Shown: positions 56,149 through 64,000 of the stretch, piece after piece
Position numbering within the stretch: position 1 is the first letter of the stretch
How the letters are laid out: every line of letters starts with the position of its first letter
From: a bacterium
GTDB taxonomy: Bacteria; Planctomycetota; UBA1135; UBA2386
Assembly: GCA_024743115.1 (NCBI GenBank)
Contig: JANSXC010000007.1
Coordinates: 205,523-269,522, forward strand
Length of the DNA stretch: 64,000 nucleotides
Direction: 5' to 3'
Notes under the pieces: model-generated
What the model was told of the DNA's origin: nothing
The model's database searches: none
The model's input: only the letters and a program-made list of their open reading frames with translations
Made by a program: the position numbers and the translations under genes

Positions 56149-59084
56149 TCCTGCGATCCGAGTCCGGCTTCTCCCGCGCCGTAGCCATGACCTTCGCGCT
56201 GCTGTTGCCGGCAGTGACGGGTGTGACCTTCACCGCGGACCTCACCGCCCAGAGCGAAGAGGACGCGAAACGTCAGCAGCTCGCGCGTCTGCAGAAGGAG
56301 CAACAGGAGATCCTGCGCAAGACCGAACGCCTCAAGGCATTGATGGAGCGGCTGCGCGAGCGCTACCAGCGTGAGGGCAAGAAGGAGCAGGTCGACCTGC
56401 TCAACGCCGGGCTGGAGCACATCAAGGAAGCCCAGCTGCTGCGCGACGCCGCGAGCATCCGCGACGATCTCAGCGCGACCGCGCTCAGCGAGGCGGTACG
56501 CAAGCAGCGCAACGTCGTCGAGAACCTCGAGAAGCTGCTCAACATCCTGCTCGACCGCCGCTCGGTCGAGAGCCTCACGGAGCTCGAGAAGGCCGCGGCC
56601 GAGCGCGCGCTCGCAGCGCGTGAACTCGAGCGCCGCCAGCAGGAGCTGCAACAGGCGACGGCCGAAGCGCTGCAGAGCGAGCCCAATGCGACCGAGCAGG
56701 ACCTGCTCAACGAGATCAACGATCTGGCGAACGCGGAGCGCCGAGAGGCCCAACGCAACCTGCGCGAGTCCGGGCAGCGCCGTCCGTTCCTGGAATCCGC
56801 CCTGGCTCGGGTCAACGAACTGCTGCGCCAGAGCAACCGTCTCGACCGCGCGCTCGAAGAAGAGACGGGCGCCCGCCAGTCGACGCGGCAGCAACGGCAG
56901 TTCGATCTCGGCGAGATGATCCAGCAGGCGCGTGACCTGGCGCGCGACGTGCGCGGCCAGGGTCGCCAGCAGGAGCTCGGCGACGCCGCGGCCGAGCTCG
57001 GCAAGCAGGCCGAGGGCAACGACACGCAGGCGGTCCAGCAGGCCAAGAGCCGCTTCGAGGCGCTGGCGCACGATGCGCCGAAGCTGCCCGAGACGGTCGC
57101 GGGCAAGCCCACGGACCCCGAGTGGGCCAAACTCGCCGAGGATCTGACCAAGGCGCCGGCCGGCGAGACCGAGGCCGAGCGTGGCGAGCTCAAGGACCTC
57201 GCCGAGCGCGGCGCGGAGATCGCGACCAAGCGCGGTCAGGAAACCACCGATCGCAACGTGCAGAACAGCGGCAAGCTCGCGGAGAACGCCCGCAAGCTCG
57301 CGGACCGCCTGCAGCAGGATGCGGCAGACACCGGCGCGAACGCGAAACCGACCACTCCAGAGGGGAGCAAAGCGACCAAGGCCAGCAAGGCCCTCGAGCA
57401 GGCCGCGAAGGCACTCGAAGCGGCGCAGGCAGCCGCGCAGAGTGGCGACACGCAGAAGGCGCGCCAGCAGGCCGATCGCGCGGTCTCCGCACTCGAACAG
57501 GCGCGGGCGCAACACGCCGCTGCCAACCCCGACGCCGCCGAACAAGCCGCCCGGATGGCCGCCGAATCGCGCGCCACGGGTGAAGAGCTCGCCAACTCGC
57601 CACAAGCCGAGGACGCCGAGCAGCAGGCGGACGCCGCGCTGCAGCGCGCGTCCGAAGCGCTGCGCAACGTGGAAGAAGAGGTCAACAAGTCACGCCAGAC
57701 CGGCGGGCAGCCGGACTCGGAGCAGCCGGCCGGCGACGCGCGCCAGCAACTCGAAGCTGCCAAGGACACGCTCGAGAAGGCGCTCGCGCAGGCAACCGAC
57801 GGGCGGCAGCAGGATCTGGCAGCCGCAGCCGAACGCCAGAGCGAGCTCGCGCAGCAGGCGCGTTCTGCAGCCGAAGCGATGCAGCAGGCCGTCGAGAACG
57901 GACAGCTCACGCAGGAGCAGGCCAAGCAGGCCAGCGGCGCGATGAAGCAGGCGCAACAGAGCATGCAGCGGGCGTCGAAGCAGCTGCAGAACGGCCAGCA
58001 GTCACAGGCTTCGCAGTCGCAGCAGCAGGCCGCGCAGCAGCTCGAGAAGGCCATGGAGCAGCTGCAGGAGAACCGCCCCGTCACCGAAGAGCAGAAGGCC
58101 GCGCTCGCCGAGGAGGCCAAGCGGCAGCAGGAGCTCGCCGAGGACATCGTGCGACTCGCGGAGATGCTCGAGGACCGCGAACAGCAGCGGGCGCGCCAGA
58201 AGCTCGACGAGGCGGCGCAGGCCGCGCAGCGCGCGCAGCAGGCGATGGAGCGCGGCGACCAGGAGGAAACCCGCGAGCAACAGGAAGAAGCGCGTCAGAA
58301 GCTGAAGGAGGCCGCGGAGGAGCTCGAAGAGGAGCGCGATCGCTACCAGGACCTCCGCCAGGAAGAGCTGCTCTTCAAGATGAAGGAGGAGCTGCTCGCG
58401 TTCCTCGAGAAGCAGCGCCCGATCAGCGAGAAGACGCTCGAGGCGCAGAAGATCGCCGAGAACGGCCGGCTGTCACGCCCGATGCGGCGCAAGCTCAACC
58501 AGCTCGGCGAAGAGGAACTCGAACTCGCGAGCCGCATCGACTTCCTCGTGCAAGCGCTCGACGAGGAGGGCAACAAGGTCTACCGCACGGTGCTGCAGAG
58601 CAACTTCGACGATCTCAAGGAGATCAGCGATCGCCTCAGCGGCCGGCGGCCCGATGTCGGCACGTTCACGACGCTGATGCAGGACGACGTCGTGCGGCGC
58701 TCGGAGAACCTGCTAGCAGCGCTCGAGCGCGAGCGCAAGCGGCGCGAGCAGGAGCGTCAGGAGCAGCAGCAACAGCAGCAGGGTGAGAACAAGTTCAACC
58801 CGCAGCGCGAGCGCCTCGTGAGCCTGATCGCCGAACTCGAGATGCTGAAGCAGCTGCTCGAGGACACCGGCCGCGCCAACCGCGACCTGCATCTGCTGAT
58901 CAGTTCGCGCGGCGACGAAAACATCTCCGAGTCGGAGGCGGCGCTCGTCGAGCGCCTCGCCCACCGCCACGGTGAGATCACCCGTCTCTTCCTCGAGATC
59001 AAAGCAGCCGTCGAAGAGACGATGCAGGCGATGGAAGAACAGCAAGGCGGCGGCGAAGAAGAGGAAGGCGGCCGCGGTCGCTGA
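56145..59084 (+). CDS. 979-residue exported coiled-coil protein
   Basis: It starts at ATG 56145, overlapping the previous stop. A signal peptide (about 9-36, cut near LTAQS) precedes nearly continuous Gln/Ala/Glu/Lys/Arg-rich heptad sequence (45-830). Such composition is typical of long rods or fibres rather than enzymes. The last part, 860-979, is a more mixed helical region ending in a Gly/Glu tract (EEQQGGGEEEEGGRG). Adjacent DUF4175-like proteins are often followed by this kind of coil, so it may be the exterior half of that family. It could span the periplasm as a load-bearing or tethering rod. Confidence 0.8.
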   Translation: MILRSESGFSRAVAMTFALLLPAVTGVTFTADLTAQSEEDAKRQQLARLQKEQQEILRKTERLKALMERLRERYQREGKKEQVDLLNAGLEHIKEAQLLRDAASIRDDLSATALSEAVRKQRNVVENLEKLLNILLDRRSVESLTELEKAAAERALAARELERRQQELQQATAEALQSEPNATEQDLLNEINDLANAERREAQRNLRESGQRRPFLESALARVNELLRQSNRLDRALEEETGARQSTRQQRQFDLGEMIQQARDLARDVRGQGRQQELGDAAAELGKQAEGNDTQAVQQAKSRFEALAHDAPKLPETVAGKPTDPEWAKLAEDLTKAPAGETEAERGELKDLAERGAEIATKRGQETTDRNVQNSGKLAENARKLADRLQQDAADTGANAKPTTPEGSKATKASKALEQAAKALEAAQAAAQSGDTQKARQQADRAVSALEQARAQHAAANPDAAEQAARMAAESRATGEELANSPQAEDAEQQADAALQRASEALRNVEEEVNKSRQTGGQPDSEQPAGDARQQLEAAKDTLEKALAQATDGRQQDLAAAAERQSELAQQARSAAEAMQQAVENGQLTQEQAKQASGAMKQAQQSMQRASKQLQNGQQSQASQSQQQAAQQLEKAMEQLQENRPVTEEQKAALAEEAKRQQELAEDIVRLAEMLEDREQQRARQKLDEAAQAAQRAQQAMERGDQEETREQQEEARQKLKEAAEELEEERDRYQDLRQEELLFKMKEELLAFLEKQRPISEKTLEAQKIAENGRLSRPMRRKLNQLGEEELELASRIDFLVQALDEEGNKVYRTVLQSNFDDLKEISDRLSGRRPDVGTFTTLMQDDVVRRSENLLAALERERKRREQERQEQQQQQQGENKFNPQRERLVSLIAELEMLKQLLEDTGRANRDLHLLISSRGDENISESEAALVERLAHRHGEITRLFLEIKAAVEETMQAMEEQQGGGEEEEGGRGR

Positions 59085-59120
59085 GAGCAGGGCGCTACAC
59101 ACCGAAATCGGAGAACGACG

Positions 59121-59921
59121 ATGCAACCCATGATTCGAACCACATCCCTGCTCGCAGCACTGGCGCTCGGCCTGATCAGTCGCGCCCCGGCGCAGGGTGA
59201 TCCGATGAAGGAGATCCAGGAGCTCGCGGAGAAGTGCAGCGAACAGCTCAAGGAGGTCGATCGCCTGCTGCTCGAATCGAGCACTGCGCGCCAGGCCCGC
59301 ACGAAGCCGGTCGAACTGCTCGAACAATCCAAGACCCGCAACGCCGAAGCCCAGCAGAGCATCGACGAACTGATCGAGAAGCTCACCGAGCTCAAGAACA
59401 GCAGTTCGAGCAGCAGTAGCAGTAGCAGCGATCAGCAGGACCAGCAGCAGCAACAACAGCAGCAGCAACAGCAAGGCCAGCAGGACCAGCAGCAGCAGGG
59501 TCAGCAGAGCCAGGGCAACCGGCGCGAGAACCAGACCCCCGACTTCGTTCAGCAGGAGCAACAGGAAGGCCAGCAGCAGGGTCAGCAACAACAGGGCCAG
59601 CAGCAACAAGGCGAACAGCAGCAGGGCCAACAACAGGGCCAGCAGCAAGGCCAGCAGCAGCAACCCGGCCAGGGCCAACCACGCGGCGGCCGCGAAACTG
59701 ACAGCCCGGGTCAGAACCGCCCCGGCCAGAACCCTCAGGAAGGCGAGGTCGGCCCCGGCAAACCCGGCACCGGCCGCGAGCAATGGGGCGACCTACAGCC
59801 CTATCTCAACTCCCTCAAGCACCGCGGCTCGACGCCCAAGGTGCCGCAGAAGTACCGCAAGTACTGGGAGGCCTACCTGAAGAACAAGAAGCCCGAGGGC
59901 AAGCCCGGCGGCGGCAAGTAG
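59121..59921 (+). CDS. Exported Ser/Gln-rich repeat protein
   Basis: A 266-residue protein with a signal peptide (cut near RAPAQ). A helical segment (28-90) is followed by a ten-Ser run and a Gln/Gly tract of about 95 residues (QQQGQQQGQQ-type), then a Pro/Gly/Asn-rich part and a folded-looking end (WGDLQPYLNSLKHRGSTPKV, PQKYRKYWEAYLKN). The end resembles the C-terminal phrase of small DUF4175-operon proteins (PxKYRxLVExYYxxL). It is last in the MoxR operon, 36 bases after the coiled-coil gene. Confidence 0.8.
   Translation: MQPMIRTTSLLAALALGLISRAPAQGDPMKEIQELAEKCSEQLKEVDRLLLESSTARQARTKPVELLEQSKTRNAEAQQSIDELIEKLTELKNSSSSSSSSSSDQQDQQQQQQQQQQQGQQDQQQQGQQSQGNRRENQTPDFVQQEQQEGQQQGQQQQGQQQQGEQQQGQQQGQQQGQQQQPGQGQPRGGRETDSPGQNRPGQNPQEGEVGPGKPGTGREQWGDLQPYLNSLKHRGSTPKVPQKYRKYWEAYLKNKKPEGKPGGGK
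59400..59680 (+). repeat. CAG/CAA and AGC tandem codon tract
   Basis: A long low-complexity tract of AGC, then CAG/CAA-based codons coding poly-Ser and poly-Gln/Gly. The many six- and nine-base near-repeats should be prone to slippage that alters length in frame. Confidence 0.9.
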
Positions 59922-59959
59922 CGCGGCCCGCACCACGCTACGCCTGCCGACAGCACCGA

Positions 59960-60085
59960 CTAGTCGAACTCACGCCACTTGCCGTCGGCGCCACACCGCC
60001 AACTCATGCAGGGCGCGCAGGCAAACCCCACCACGAAGCTGCCGTCTTCGTGCCGCCGGTAGTCGTAACGGAACGATCGCAGCAC
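59960..60085 (-). CDS. Possible tiny Cys-containing protein or gene remnant
   Basis: Minus-strand reading from GTG 60085 gives 41 residues ending in VVGFACAPCMSWRCGADG and KWREFD. The composition (Phe, Tyr, Trp, three Cys in CAPC and WRC) is unlike local shadow frames. It starts 17 bases after the kelch protein stop on the same strand. A ribosome-binding site is not clear. It may be a small metal-binding protein or the tail of a decayed gene. Confidence 0.35.
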   Translation of the reverse strand: MLRSFRYDYRRHEDGSFVVGFACAPCMSWRCGADGKWREFD

Positions 60086-60101
60086 TCCCGTCGCGGGCGC
60101 C

Positions 60102-61451
60102 TCAGCGGATCCCGACCGTCATCTCGAGGCCGTTGCTGACCGTCAGCCCGGCGGCGTTCGCGCCAGCGTCGAGCGCGACGACCTGCTGAACGAGCCGTAC
60201 GTTCGCGAGCGCCGGCGCGTTGGGGATCGTGAGCGACCACGATGCCATGCCGTTCGTCGCGGGCACGAACTCGGTGACCAACGGGTTGACGTGCTGCTCA
60301 CAGCCAGGCATGCCAGCCTTGGCGAGCGAAATCGGCGCCGTCGGATCAAAACCCGTGACGAAGAACACTCCGCCACTCGTTGGGGCGAGATTCCGAACCT
60401 CGTTGGTATGGAGGTCGCCGAGCCAGGGCCGACGAAACTGCGCGGGCCCCAGCTCCGGAACGCCTGCCGCACCAGCGCAGCCACTCTGATAAGCGGTAGC
60501 TGTCGCTGGGGTCACGACCTCGAAAGACCACGTATCACCAACGTCTCCTCCCGTAGGCAGCCGCCCTCCGACCACCACTACGCGACTTCGCACCGAATCG
60601 TAGACCATGGCAGCGTAGATTCGCTGACTGGGCGAAGCCTGCAGCAGCATGTTCCACTCGGCGCCGTCCCATTCCCACGCGTAGGGCCCAGCCTGGAAGT
60701 CGCCACCGTGCAGGACGACTCGCCTTCGCGCGAGATCCGCAACCATGCGACCGCGAATCCGGTGAGTCGGTGGCGTCGCCGGAAACCGCTGCTGCCACGC
60801 GACTCCGTTCCACGACCACGTGTCGTTGAACCATGCAGCTCCGTCCGAGCCTCCGAACAACAGCATGTCACCGTTCTCCGCATCGAAGGCCATCAGAGAA
60901 TAGCTGCGAGGACCAGGCCCACCCGGCACCGAACGCCGCAACCAGTTCGTGCCGTTCCACTCCCAGAGATCTTGCAGCGCACCAGCACGAAGCCCACCGT
61001 AGAGAACCGTCACACCACGCAACGGATCGAATCCCATCGCGTAGTCCGACCTTGGCAACGGAGAGGTCACCGGCGTGCGCTGAAGCCACGAAACCCCGTC
61101 CCACTCCCAGGTGTCCGAGAGCTGGATACTCCCCGAGAACATCACCAGCCGCTCCCGCACCGAGTCGTACGCCATCGACAGGTCTCGTCGGAACGGCGGC
61201 AGCGGACCTGTCATCGGGCGCCACGTGTTGTCGTCGAGCAACCAACCATCCGTGAGATTGGTGCCGCTTCGCTCACCCAACAGCATCACCAGTTCGCCTG
61301 TTGCACCGAAGAAGCCGAAGCAAGTCCGCGACCGCGGTGATGGCGCGTTCGCGGGGTAGAGCCGTGACCATCTGGCCTGGGCCGAACCGTCGCCGGCCAG
61401 CACGGTCAGGGCAGCAATGGTCGACAGAATGGATGACCGGAACGGTTGCAT
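60102..61451 (-). CDS. Secreted kelch-repeat protein with GxGC-type C-terminal module
   Basis: From the ATG at 61451, with GAGGAG upstream, this is 449 residues. A signal peptide (about 5-26, cut near GSAQA) is followed by six or seven kelch/galactose-oxidase-type blades with the repeat phrase DTWEWDGVSWLQR / YGGLRAGALQDLWEWNGTNW. The C-terminal 120 residues begin QSGCAGAAGVPELG and include PWLGDLHTNEV and AGMPGCEQHV. The protein is paralogous to the one at 62356-63696. Kelch propellers often bind proteins or sugars; no galactose-oxidase copper site was seen. Confidence 0.85.
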   Translation of the reverse strand: MQPFRSSILSTIAALTVLAGDGSAQARWSRLYPANAPSPRSRTCFGFFGATGELVMLLGERSGTNLTDGWLLDDNTWRPMTGPLPPFRRDLSMAYDSVRERLVMFSGSIQLSDTWEWDGVSWLQRTPVTSPLPRSDYAMGFDPLRGVTVLYGGLRAGALQDLWEWNGTNWLRRSVPGGPGPRSYSLMAFDAENGDMLLFGGSDGAAWFNDTWSWNGVAWQQRFPATPPTHRIRGRMVADLARRRVVLHGGDFQAGPYAWEWDGAEWNMLLQASPSQRIYAAMVYDSVRSRVVVVGGRLPTGGDVGDTWSFEVVTPATATAYQSGCAGAAGVPELGPAQFRRPWLGDLHTNEVRNLAPTSGGVFFVTGFDPTAPISLAKAGMPGCEQHVNPLVTEFVPATNGMASWSLTIPNAPALANVRLVQQVVALDAGANAAGLTVSNGLEMTVGIR

Positions 61452-61513
61452 GGCAGCTCCTCTGATCCGGAGCATAGCGCATCCCGTGGCTCACGACCGC
61501 GCGGGCCATTCCG

Positions 61514-61530
61514 GCGGGGAAGCTCCCCGC
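61514..61530 (-). terminator. Hairpin downstream of the four-helix membrane protein gene
   Basis: GCGGGGA and TCCCCGC form a seven-pair stem with an AGC loop, eight bases beyond the stop at 61539 on the minus strand. There is no T-run. It could end that transcript before the kelch gene. Confidence 0.5.
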
Positions 61531-61538
61531 GACGAGCC

Positions 61539-62129
61539 TCAGTTCGCGTCGGACGGCACGCGCACCCAGCTCTCCGCCGCACCAAAGAACAATTCGGCGA
61601 GGAGCAACCCGTAGACCGGCCCCATCAACGCCACGGCGGCACCCGGCCCGATCAACGCCGGCTGATCGAGTACGGAGAGAACGTGGATCACGCCCGAGAG
61701 CGCGGCGAACACTCCACCCGCGTAGCAGAGTCGGCGTCCTCGCCGGGCCATCGCGCAAAGCTGCGCAGCCTCGGCTTCATTCGCCGCCGCGCGGCCGGCC
61801 ACCACCGCGAAGAACCGCCCGACGAGTCCGAAGCCGTGGCTCGCGACGAGGCCGAACCACGCCATCGACATCACGATCAGGAGCGCTGAGACGAGCACGG
61901 TGTGGAACACGTAGCTGCCGTCGAGTTCGACCGCGAGCGCACAGCACCCGAACGCCGCCGCAATGCCTCCGAATCGGACGAGCAGCAACTGCAAAACACC
62001 GGTGCTCTGCGTCTTGGGCACGCTCCAGACCGCATTCGCTCGCGGCGATCCACCGTGATTCGCCACGGCGTGATCATTCGTCGAATCGGACGCGGGCGTC
62101 GCCTTCGGCAGCGTATCAAGATCGGTCAT
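61539..62129 (-). CDS. Four-helix membrane protein, possibly MotA/ExbB-like
   Basis: From the ATG at 62129 this is 196 residues. After a polar N terminus come four helices near 45-65, 68-92, 128-148 and 152-176. The stretch ALIGPGAAVALMGPVYGLLL resembles the last-helix pore segment of MotA/TolQ/ExbB proton channels (GxxxAVALxxTxYGxxLA). No ExbD/MotB partner is nearby, so function is uncertain. It stands between two kelch genes and diverges from the second. Confidence 0.55.
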   Translation of the reverse strand: MTDLDTLPKATPASDSTNDHAVANHGGSPRANAVWSVPKTQSTGVLQLLLVRFGGIAAAFGCCALAVELDGSYVFHTVLVSALLIVMSMAWFGLVASHGFGLVGRFFAVVAGRAAANEAEAAQLCAMARRGRRLCYAGGVFAALSGVIHVLSVLDQPALIGPGAAVALMGPVYGLLLAELFFGAAESWVRVPSDAN

Positions 62130-62355
62130 GGTCGGGCTGCTCCTCGCTTCGCCCTCCATCGACCGGCCTGCTCAACCCACCCGACCGGTCCCCGATTGCG
62201 GCCATCTCATCGGATACTCGGCCCCAGAGATCGCACCGACACGGAACCCGTCGACGGACGAGGGTAACCGTGCCAACGCCCACGCCGGCATCACGACCCG
62301 AGGGGTTGACGCACCGATGAGCCAGTCGCAGGCTGCACCCCGGGAGACCGAGAAT

Positions 62356-63696
62356 ATGACCATGATGCGATTCGGCCTGACTCTGGCTTTCGTCGTCGGC
62401 ACAACGACCGCGCAGGCCCACTGGACCCAGCTCTACACCGCGCAGACTCCGAGCCCCCGCGAGTTTCACGCCATGGCCACGGAACCCGGCGGTGGAATCC
62501 TGCTGTTCGGTGGCGAGGACTCGACGGGTCGGCGCAACGACATCTGGCGGTTCCGCAACAACGCGTGGCAACAAGTCTTCGTCGGCACGCGGCCGTCACC
62601 GCGCTACTCCCACGCGATGGCCTTCGACCGGGGACGCGGAGTCGTCGTGCTGTTCGGCGGCAATTCGAACCAGGGTGGATCGGACACCTGGGAATGGAAC
62701 GGCTTCACGTGGGCCGGCCGGAATCCCACGTCGCAGCCGAGCCCCCGAACCGGTCACGCAATGGCATACGACCACGACCGCGGAGTCAGCGTCCTGTTCG
62801 GCGGCCAGGCCGGCAACTCCCTGAATGATACGTGGGAGTGGAACGGCAGCGACTGGCTGGCACGTTCATCGCCCAATGCTCCCGGCGCTCGACGGAACAG
62901 CGGACTCGCATACGACCCGACAGCGGGCGGCCTGATCCTCTTCGGCGGTATCGCGAACAACCAGCCACTGTTCACCGATACCTGGCGCTGGAACGGCGCA
63001 GCGTGGCAGCAACTTCAGCCGGGAAACTCCCCAATCGCACGGGCGACGACCGCGATGATTTCGGACCTCGACCGCGGACGCATCGTGCTGTGGGGAGGAT
63101 CCGGGTTCGACACGGCGGTCTGGGAGTGGGACGGATCGAACTGGCACATGCACACGTTGACGCCACCGTCACCGCGATCCGGTCATGCATTGGCCTATGA
63201 CGAAGCCCGACGCCGAACGATCTCGTTCGCGGGCCGGCTTCAGGGTTATCCGTCGTACGGCGACACCTGGACCTACGCGACCCCCACGCCCGCTCGCTTT
63301 GAGACCGCTGGTCCAGGCTGCACCGGCAGCTCGGGCCAACCCGAACTGCGACGGGCCGGTTTCTCGCTGCCTTGGGTCGGCGACGTCTTCGAGAGCGCCG
63401 TAACGTCGACCCCAGCGAGTGCCGCGACGATCTTCGCCACCGGCTTCGAAGCCGTGAGCCCGACCGCCCTCGATCCCTTCGGGATGCCGGGCTGCAACCT
63501 GTTCGTCACGCTCCTCGAGACGCAGTTCCGAATCGCGTCGTCAGCCGGGGTCGCGACCTGGGACCTGAGGATCCCGAACTCTCCGACCTTCGCGGGCGTC
63601 GAGCTGGCGCAGCAGGTGCTCGTACTCGATCCCGGCGTCAACGCCGCCGGCGCGGTGGTCTCCAACGCCGCCCGCTTCGTGGTCGGCATTCGCTGA
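62356..63696 (+). CDS. Secreted kelch-repeat protein with GxGC-type C-terminal module
   Basis: From the ATG at 62356, 446 residues with a signal peptide (MMRFGLTLAFVVGTTTAQA). Six kelch-type blades follow (DTWEWNGFTWAGRN, DTWEWNGSDWLARS, DTWRWNGAAWQQL), then the C-terminal module starting GPGCTGSSGQPELRR and containing PWVGDVFESAV and GMPGCNLFV. It is a paralogue of the 60102-61451 protein, sharing layout and the final FVVGIR-like end. It is read away from the membrane protein, so the pair looks like a local duplication on opposite strands. Confidence 0.85.
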   Translation: MTMMRFGLTLAFVVGTTTAQAHWTQLYTAQTPSPREFHAMATEPGGGILLFGGEDSTGRRNDIWRFRNNAWQQVFVGTRPSPRYSHAMAFDRGRGVVVLFGGNSNQGGSDTWEWNGFTWAGRNPTSQPSPRTGHAMAYDHDRGVSVLFGGQAGNSLNDTWEWNGSDWLARSSPNAPGARRNSGLAYDPTAGGLILFGGIANNQPLFTDTWRWNGAAWQQLQPGNSPIARATTAMISDLDRGRIVLWGGSGFDTAVWEWDGSNWHMHTLTPPSPRSGHALAYDEARRRTISFAGRLQGYPSYGDTWTYATPTPARFETAGPGCTGSSGQPELRRAGFSLPWVGDVFESAVTSTPASAATIFATGFEAVSPTALDPFGMPGCNLFVTLLETQFRIASSAGVATWDLRIPNSPTFAGVELAQQVLVLDPGVNAAGAVVSNAARFVVGIR

Positions 63697-63857
63697 CCGG
63701 GTGCACAGCGACCGACGGACCGCTCGTCGCGCCGCTTCGCGCGCTCCCCGCAGCCGGCTCTCCGCCGCACCGAAGCCTGTCGGCTACCACCGACCAAAAA
63801 ACGCCACCTCCCCCTTACCGGAGCCCGTCAAGCTCGAGCCGACGATAGAGCATCGAC

Positions 63858-63880
63858 TAACAGCCCGTTGAATAACGTCG
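63858..63880 (+). mobile_element. Possible left end of an insertion sequence
   Basis: CTAACAGCCCGTTGAATAAC resembles the CAGCCCGTTGAA-type terminal repeats of some transposase-bearing elements and lies 44 bases before a transposase-like start. The right end is beyond the window, so target duplication cannot be checked. Confidence 0.35.
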
Positions 63881-63923
63881 AGTCGACGAGCCACCTCGAC
63901 CGCGCCGTACGTAGAAACGGTGC

Positions 63924-64000
63924 ATGGCCCTCGGAAGACGACGTGACAAGTTCCAACAGGACCTGATGGTGCCGACGAGCGCGCTGCCGCGCTCACCCGG
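63924..64000 (+). CDS. Start of an IS1182-like transposase gene (truncated by the window)
   Basis: From ATG 63924 the visible 25 residues (MALGRRRDKFQQDLMVPTSA, then LPRSP) closely resemble the start of IS1182/IS4-type transposases, which typically begin with a GxR-basic stretch, a WVxTSxLP-type phrase and SPGHPFY. Only 77 bases are visible, so completeness cannot be judged. Confidence 0.55.
   Translation, partial: MALGRRRDKFQQDLMVPTSALPRSP

Overview
The window is about two-thirds G+C, densely coded, and reads as chromosomal DNA of a Planctomycetota member, most likely one of the deep-branching marine lineages. This is inferred from family content, not from a marker gene. The signs are very large membrane-spanning Ser/Thr kinases paired with ECF sigma factors, an FHA-GAF-sigma54 activator, a fused LpxC-FabZ, BlaI/M56 regulatory pairs, MoxR-DUF58-VWA clusters with huge periplasmic proteins, and secreted kelch-type proteins sharing a lineage-type C-terminal module. 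No rRNA, tRNA, CRISPR array or replication origin was seen.

Layout. 1-5.4 kb (minus): an ABC uptake operon with a lipoprotein binding protein, a fused permease-ATPase, a YbaK-type deacylase and a membrane-anchored second receptor cut by the window edge, below a NhaR-like LysR regulator. 5.5-8.7 kb: a DUF2256-DUF3253 zinc protein, a pyridoxamine-phosphate-oxidase-like protein, a polysaccharide deacetylase and a LysM-L,D-transpeptidase. 9.1-12.3 kb (minus): OmpH/Skp, LpxC-FabZ and a Gfo/Idh/MocA oxidoreductase, an outer-membrane/lipid A block without lpxA or lpxD. 12.3-15.6 kb: a Cys/Met-metabolism PLP enzyme, a JAMM peptidase, AcpS and a lipoprotein. 15.6-26.4 kb: signalling (kinase plus overlapping sigma54 activator; ECF sigma factor plus kinase), with a secreted protein and a uracil phosphoribosyltransferase-like gene between. 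26.4-33 kb: a secreted protein, enolase, AlkC, a dihaem peroxidase and a SLATT-like membrane protein. 33-35.3 kb: an ECF sigma factor overlapping its probable membrane regulator.

35.3-39.7 kb (minus): a translationally coupled BlaI - M56 protease - Pro/Gly/Arg-rich protein - thioredoxin-fold operon, probably with a small fifth gene, below two overlapping palindromic operators. 40.1-59.9 kb (plus): a roughly 19-kb MoxR operon encoding a AAA+ ATPase, a DUF58 protein, two VWA membrane proteins, a 1.5k-residue double propeller/TPR protein, a terpenoid-cyclase-fold exported protein, a DUF4175-like membrane protein, a 979-residue coiled coil and a Gln-rich exported protein. This is the strongest candidate for an incompletely described system: it looks like a MoxR-driven envelope assembly, secretion or structural machine. 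60-63.7 kb: two divergently arranged paralogous kelch proteins around a four-helix membrane protein. The last 77 bases begin what appears to be a transposase gene.

Two small genes with coding-like composition (35345-35563 and 59960-60085), a partial receptor and a partial transposase at the window edges were found by direct translation.
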